Assembly: GCA_023145185.1 (NCBI GenBank)
Contig: JAGLEG010000397.1
Span: 1-7,819, forward strand
DNA: 7,819 nt
Source of the DNA: Thermoplasmata archaeon
GTDB taxonomy: Archaea; Thermoplasmatota; Penumbrarchaeia; Penumbrarchaeales; Penumbrarchaeaceae
Direction of reading: 5' to 3'
A program made the translations under genes and the position numbers. Below the pieces are notes generated by a model. The model did no database searches, was not told the origin of the DNA, and was given only the letters and a program-made list of their open reading frames with translations. How positions within the stretch are numbered: the first letter of the stretch is position 1; the number at the start of each line of letters is the position of its first letter. Below are positions 5,577 through 7,819 of the stretch, in pieces.

Positions 5577-6239
5577 ATGGTGAAATTGATGTTTCAGGGC
5601 AGTGATCATGAACTGAGGCCGTCCAAGATCATATGCCTGCTCAGAACCTATGCGGCGCACGCAAGGGAGCTCTCGAACGAAATACCGAAGAGGCCCAGAT
5701 TCTTTCTCAAGCCTCCCTCGTCCCTGTTGGAGAACGGAGGTGTTGTAAGGATACCCGAAGGGGTGGAGAACCTCCATCACGAGGTGGAGCTTGCCATTGT
5801 GATCGGCAAGAGGGGCCGACACATAAGGGAAGAGGACTCCCTTGACCACATCAAAGCGTACACGGTGATGCTTGACATGACCTCAAGGGACATACAGAAC
5901 GAGGCGAGGGAGAAGGGCCTTCCCTGGGCCGAGGCGAAAGGGTACGACACCTTCGCCCCGATCGGCCCTGAAGCGATTCCATCGGGTGCGATGGACCCGG
6001 GTGGCAGGAGGATATGGCTCAAGGTGAACGGCGAGATCCGTCAGGATGGAAACACGGACCTGCTGTTGTTCCCGGTGGGGCGGATGATCTCCGAGATATC
6101 GAGGGTCATGACGCTGGAGGAGGATGATATCATCATGACCGGGACCCCCGCAGGGGTGGGGCCGCTCGTGGACGGTGACGTGGTGGAGGCTGGGATCGAC
6201 GGCATAGCTCCCCTGAAGATCACTGTCAAGTCAAATTAG
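5577..6239 (+). CDS. FAHD1-like acylpyruvate hydrolase / oxaloacetate decarboxylase family protein
   Basis: This 220-residue, single-domain fumarylacetoacetate hydrolase (FAH) family enzyme very likely cleaves or converts a small 2-oxo acid such as an acylpyruvate or oxaloacetate in the cytoplasm. It follows human FAHD1 closely: FLKPPSSL (43-50), LHHEVEL (66-72) with metal ligands E69 and E71, LDMTSRDIQ (99-107) with ligand D100 and Q107, KGLPW..AK (113-121) with K121, WLKVNGEIRQDG (147-158) and MTGTPAGVGPL (187-197). The catalytic His-Glu pair of FAHD1 matches H28 and E31. The usual G-[RL]-N-Y before that histidine is L-R-T-Y here, which is uncommon. The 220-residue length is normal for the short FAHD1/YcgM class. 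ATG5577 fits a leaderless start. No pathway genes lie nearby, so the substrate is not settled; FAH-family isomerases and hydratases are possible but less likely. Confidence 0.9.
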   Translation: MVKLMFQGSDHELRPSKIICLLRTYAAHARELSNEIPKRPRFFLKPPSSLLENGGVVRIPEGVENLHHEVELAIVIGKRGRHIREEDSLDHIKAYTVMLDMTSRDIQNEAREKGLPWAEAKGYDTFAPIGPEAIPSGAMDPGGRRIWLKVNGEIRQDGNTDLLLFPVGRMISEISRVMTLEEDDIIMTGTPAGVGPLVDGDVVEAGIDGIAPLKITVKSN

Positions 6240-6326
6240 AGGTGATCCTCCTGTGCGATAGGCGCGATATGTTCCCAAGCTACACTGAAAGTTACGTTAC
6301 ACAAGTATGCACGTTCAACCATCAAT

Positions 6327-6334
6327 AATATAAA
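6327..6334 (+). promoter_or_regulatory. TATA box of the C11 peptidase gene (AATATAAA)
   Basis: AATATAAA lies exactly 23-30 bases before GTG6357, the spacing expected if transcription begins at the start codon. GAGGTC directly abuts the GTG and is too close to act as a ribosome binding site, which also points to a leaderless message. The rest of the 117-base gap (6240-6356) shows only a short GTTAC tandem repeat at 6291-6300. Confidence 0.55.
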
Positions 6335-6356
6335 CCCCGACCCCAGTTCTGAGGTC

Positions 6357-7819
6357 GTGAAGGTCAGATACGTTCCAACATTTGCTGTTTTGGCCCTGCT
6401 GCTAATGACATTGGCTCCGGCCTTATCGTCCTCATCCACGGAAACGGAAATGGCCGATACGACCAGGGATGTTGGAACGTGGCTGTTTCTCATCTATATG
6501 GCGGGTGACAACACCCTTGGAGTCAATGGGACCTACGGGAACGCGGCGTGGATGGACCTCGAAGAACTGGAGAACAGCCATCCCACCGCCGATCTTGAGG
6601 TTATCGTCCTCTCCGACATGAAGGATGACCACAACACCCACTTGTACCGGATCAAGCACCATCCTGTTCCGGGCATAGGGTCGGAGGATATCCCCCTATC
6701 CGATATCGACCCCACCTGGGGTGATGAACTTGACATGTCCGACTGGCGTGTTCTCAGGGATTTTCTGAACTACTCTCTCTCAACTTACAGTGCAGACAAC
6801 GTGATGTTGACCATCTGGGACCACGGCTCCGGATGGTACAGGACCGAGCTGGGCGATCCGTCCCCACTTCAGAGGGGATTTGCCTATGACACGGGGGGAT
6901 CCATGAGGCTGGATGGTCTCAGACGGGCATTCGAGGAGGCTTCCACCTCCCTTGGTGGGGATATCGATCTGGATATCATCTCCTTTGACACCTGTTCCAT
7001 GGGGACCGTAGAGGTGTTCGAGCAGGTTGCGAGGTGGGCCCGTATAGGCATCGGCTCGGAGGACGAACAGCCCTGGTATGGATACAATTACACCTTTGTG
7101 GAGAGGATGGGCGGTCCGGACCCCCTGGGACCCGAGGACCTGACCAGGGAGCTGGTCAGGATGTTCAAGGATACCTACAGTGCCACCGAGACATATTCGA
7201 CAATAGTCTCCGCTGACCTGACGATCATGACGGAGCTCCTTATACCGTCGTGGGATAACCTGTCCAGGGAGATCTTCGAGTGGACATATTATCTGGAGGT
7301 CGTAAGGCCTCACCTGCTCCGCGCCACCTTCAACAGGGCGGAGAGGATGAGGGACTCAAGTTACAGTGACGTTGGTGACCTCCTCGCCGAGATCATCTAC
7401 GCTGACCTGACGTCGGAGATCACAGATCTCGCCAATATCTCCCTGAACCACTACAACTCGATGAGGATAGATGGGTACCACCACCCGGGGGAGAACCCGG
7501 CTGCTACGGGCCTTTCGGTATATCTTCCGATGAGCTCGATCAGGTACAATGCGATGTATGATGGCTCCACATTATTTCTGAACTTCACACAGAGGACCTA
7601 CTGGGACGAGGCCCTTCGAGAGTTCTACAACCCCGTTGAGCGGGTCTATATCTCATTGAACAAGAGCGTCATGGACGGGGACGATCTGGAAAATGACCTG
7701 ATCATAACGGTGAAAGCCCACGCGGAAGGGGACGGGATAAGCATCGAAGGTGCGGATGTTTACGTCGGAGGAGCGTCCGTCGGGCCGACCGATGTACACG
7801 GAAATGTGACGGTCAAGGA
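6357..7819 (+). CDS. Secreted clostripain-family (C11) cysteine peptidase, 3' end outside window
   Basis: The frame is open from GTG6357 to the right edge (487 codons), so the C-terminus is missing. Residues 1-26 form a signal peptide: basic MKVR, a hydrophobic core FAVLALLLMTLAPA, then a serine-rich stretch, with cleavage probably near residues 23-26. The peptidase domain has LIYMAGDNTL (near 46-55), catalytic His in WDHGSGW (H156), catalytic Cys in DTCSMGTVEV (C213) and GSEDEQPWYGYNY (near 237). D211, two residues before C213, matches the S1 aspartate of clostripain and PmC11, so cleavage after Arg or Lys is likely. From about residue 427 a separate beta-rich domain begins, with a GADVYVGGASVGPTD pattern like carboxypeptidase-regulatory or Ig-like modules. 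It probably acts outside the cell on proteins. The box AATATAAA upstream supports the GTG start. Cell-wall or membrane anchoring cannot be judged. Confidence 0.92.
   Translation, partial: MKVRYVPTFAVLALLLMTLAPALSSSSTETEMADTTRDVGTWLFLIYMAGDNTLGVNGTYGNAAWMDLEELENSHPTADLEVIVLSDMKDDHNTHLYRIKHHPVPGIGSEDIPLSDIDPTWGDELDMSDWRVLRDFLNYSLSTYSADNVMLTIWDHGSGWYRTELGDPSPLQRGFAYDTGGSMRLDGLRRAFEEASTSLGGDIDLDIISFDTCSMGTVEVFEQVARWARIGIGSEDEQPWYGYNYTFVERMGGPDPLGPEDLTRELVRMFKDTYSATETYSTIVSADLTIMTELLIPSWDNLSREIFEWTYYLEVVRPHLLRATFNRAERMRDSSYSDVGDLLAEIIYADLTSEITDLANISLNHYNSMRIDGYHHPGENPAATGLSVYLPMSSIRYNAMYDGSTLFLNFTQRTYWDEALREFYNPVERVYISLNKSVMDGDDLENDLIITVKAHAEGDGISIEGADVYVGGASVGPTDVHGNVTVK

Noticed and set aside
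6780..7313. 177-residue minus-strand open frame
   Set aside because: It is antisense to the catalytic region of the C11 peptidase and has no recognisable motif.

Overview
The window looks archaeal and most resembles the Thermoplasmatota, by inference only. It holds a Taw2-type wybutosine enzyme, which exists in archaea and eukaryotes but not bacteria. TATA-like boxes lie about 23-30 bases before several start codons with no useful Shine-Dalgarno sequence (leaderless genes), and arginine is mostly coded by AGG. Base composition is moderately GC-rich, with AT-rich gaps between genes.

Layout from left to right. Bases 1-204 are upstream sequence that may hold the last codons of an earlier gene and the promoter of the first clear gene, taw2 (205-1317), for tRNA-Phe wybutosine modification. 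A 416-base non-coding gap (1318-1733) follows. It contains a promoter-like TATA box, four consecutive GC-rich hairpins and a T-tract at 1605-1610, together a good candidate for an undescribed small RNA or a 5' leader switch. Next comes a tight two-gene potassium uptake operon, trkA (1734-3098) and trkH (3108-4556). The stop region of trkH overlaps by 11 bases the convergent gene for tRNase Z (4546-5517, minus strand). A 59-base divergent promoter region separates tRNase Z from a plus-strand FAHD1-like acylpyruvate hydrolase (5577-6239). The window ends inside a secreted clostripain-family (C11) cysteine peptidase that starts at a leaderless GTG at 6357 and runs off the right edge.

Apart from trkA-trkH, which clearly act together as cytoplasmic gate and membrane channel, the genes are a mix of housekeeping functions: tRNA modification, tRNA 3'-end processing and small-acid metabolism. 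The secreted peptidase points to a heterotroph that degrades external protein. I see no CRISPR array, insertion sequence, tRNA or rRNA. The part I would examine first is the structured gap upstream of trkA.
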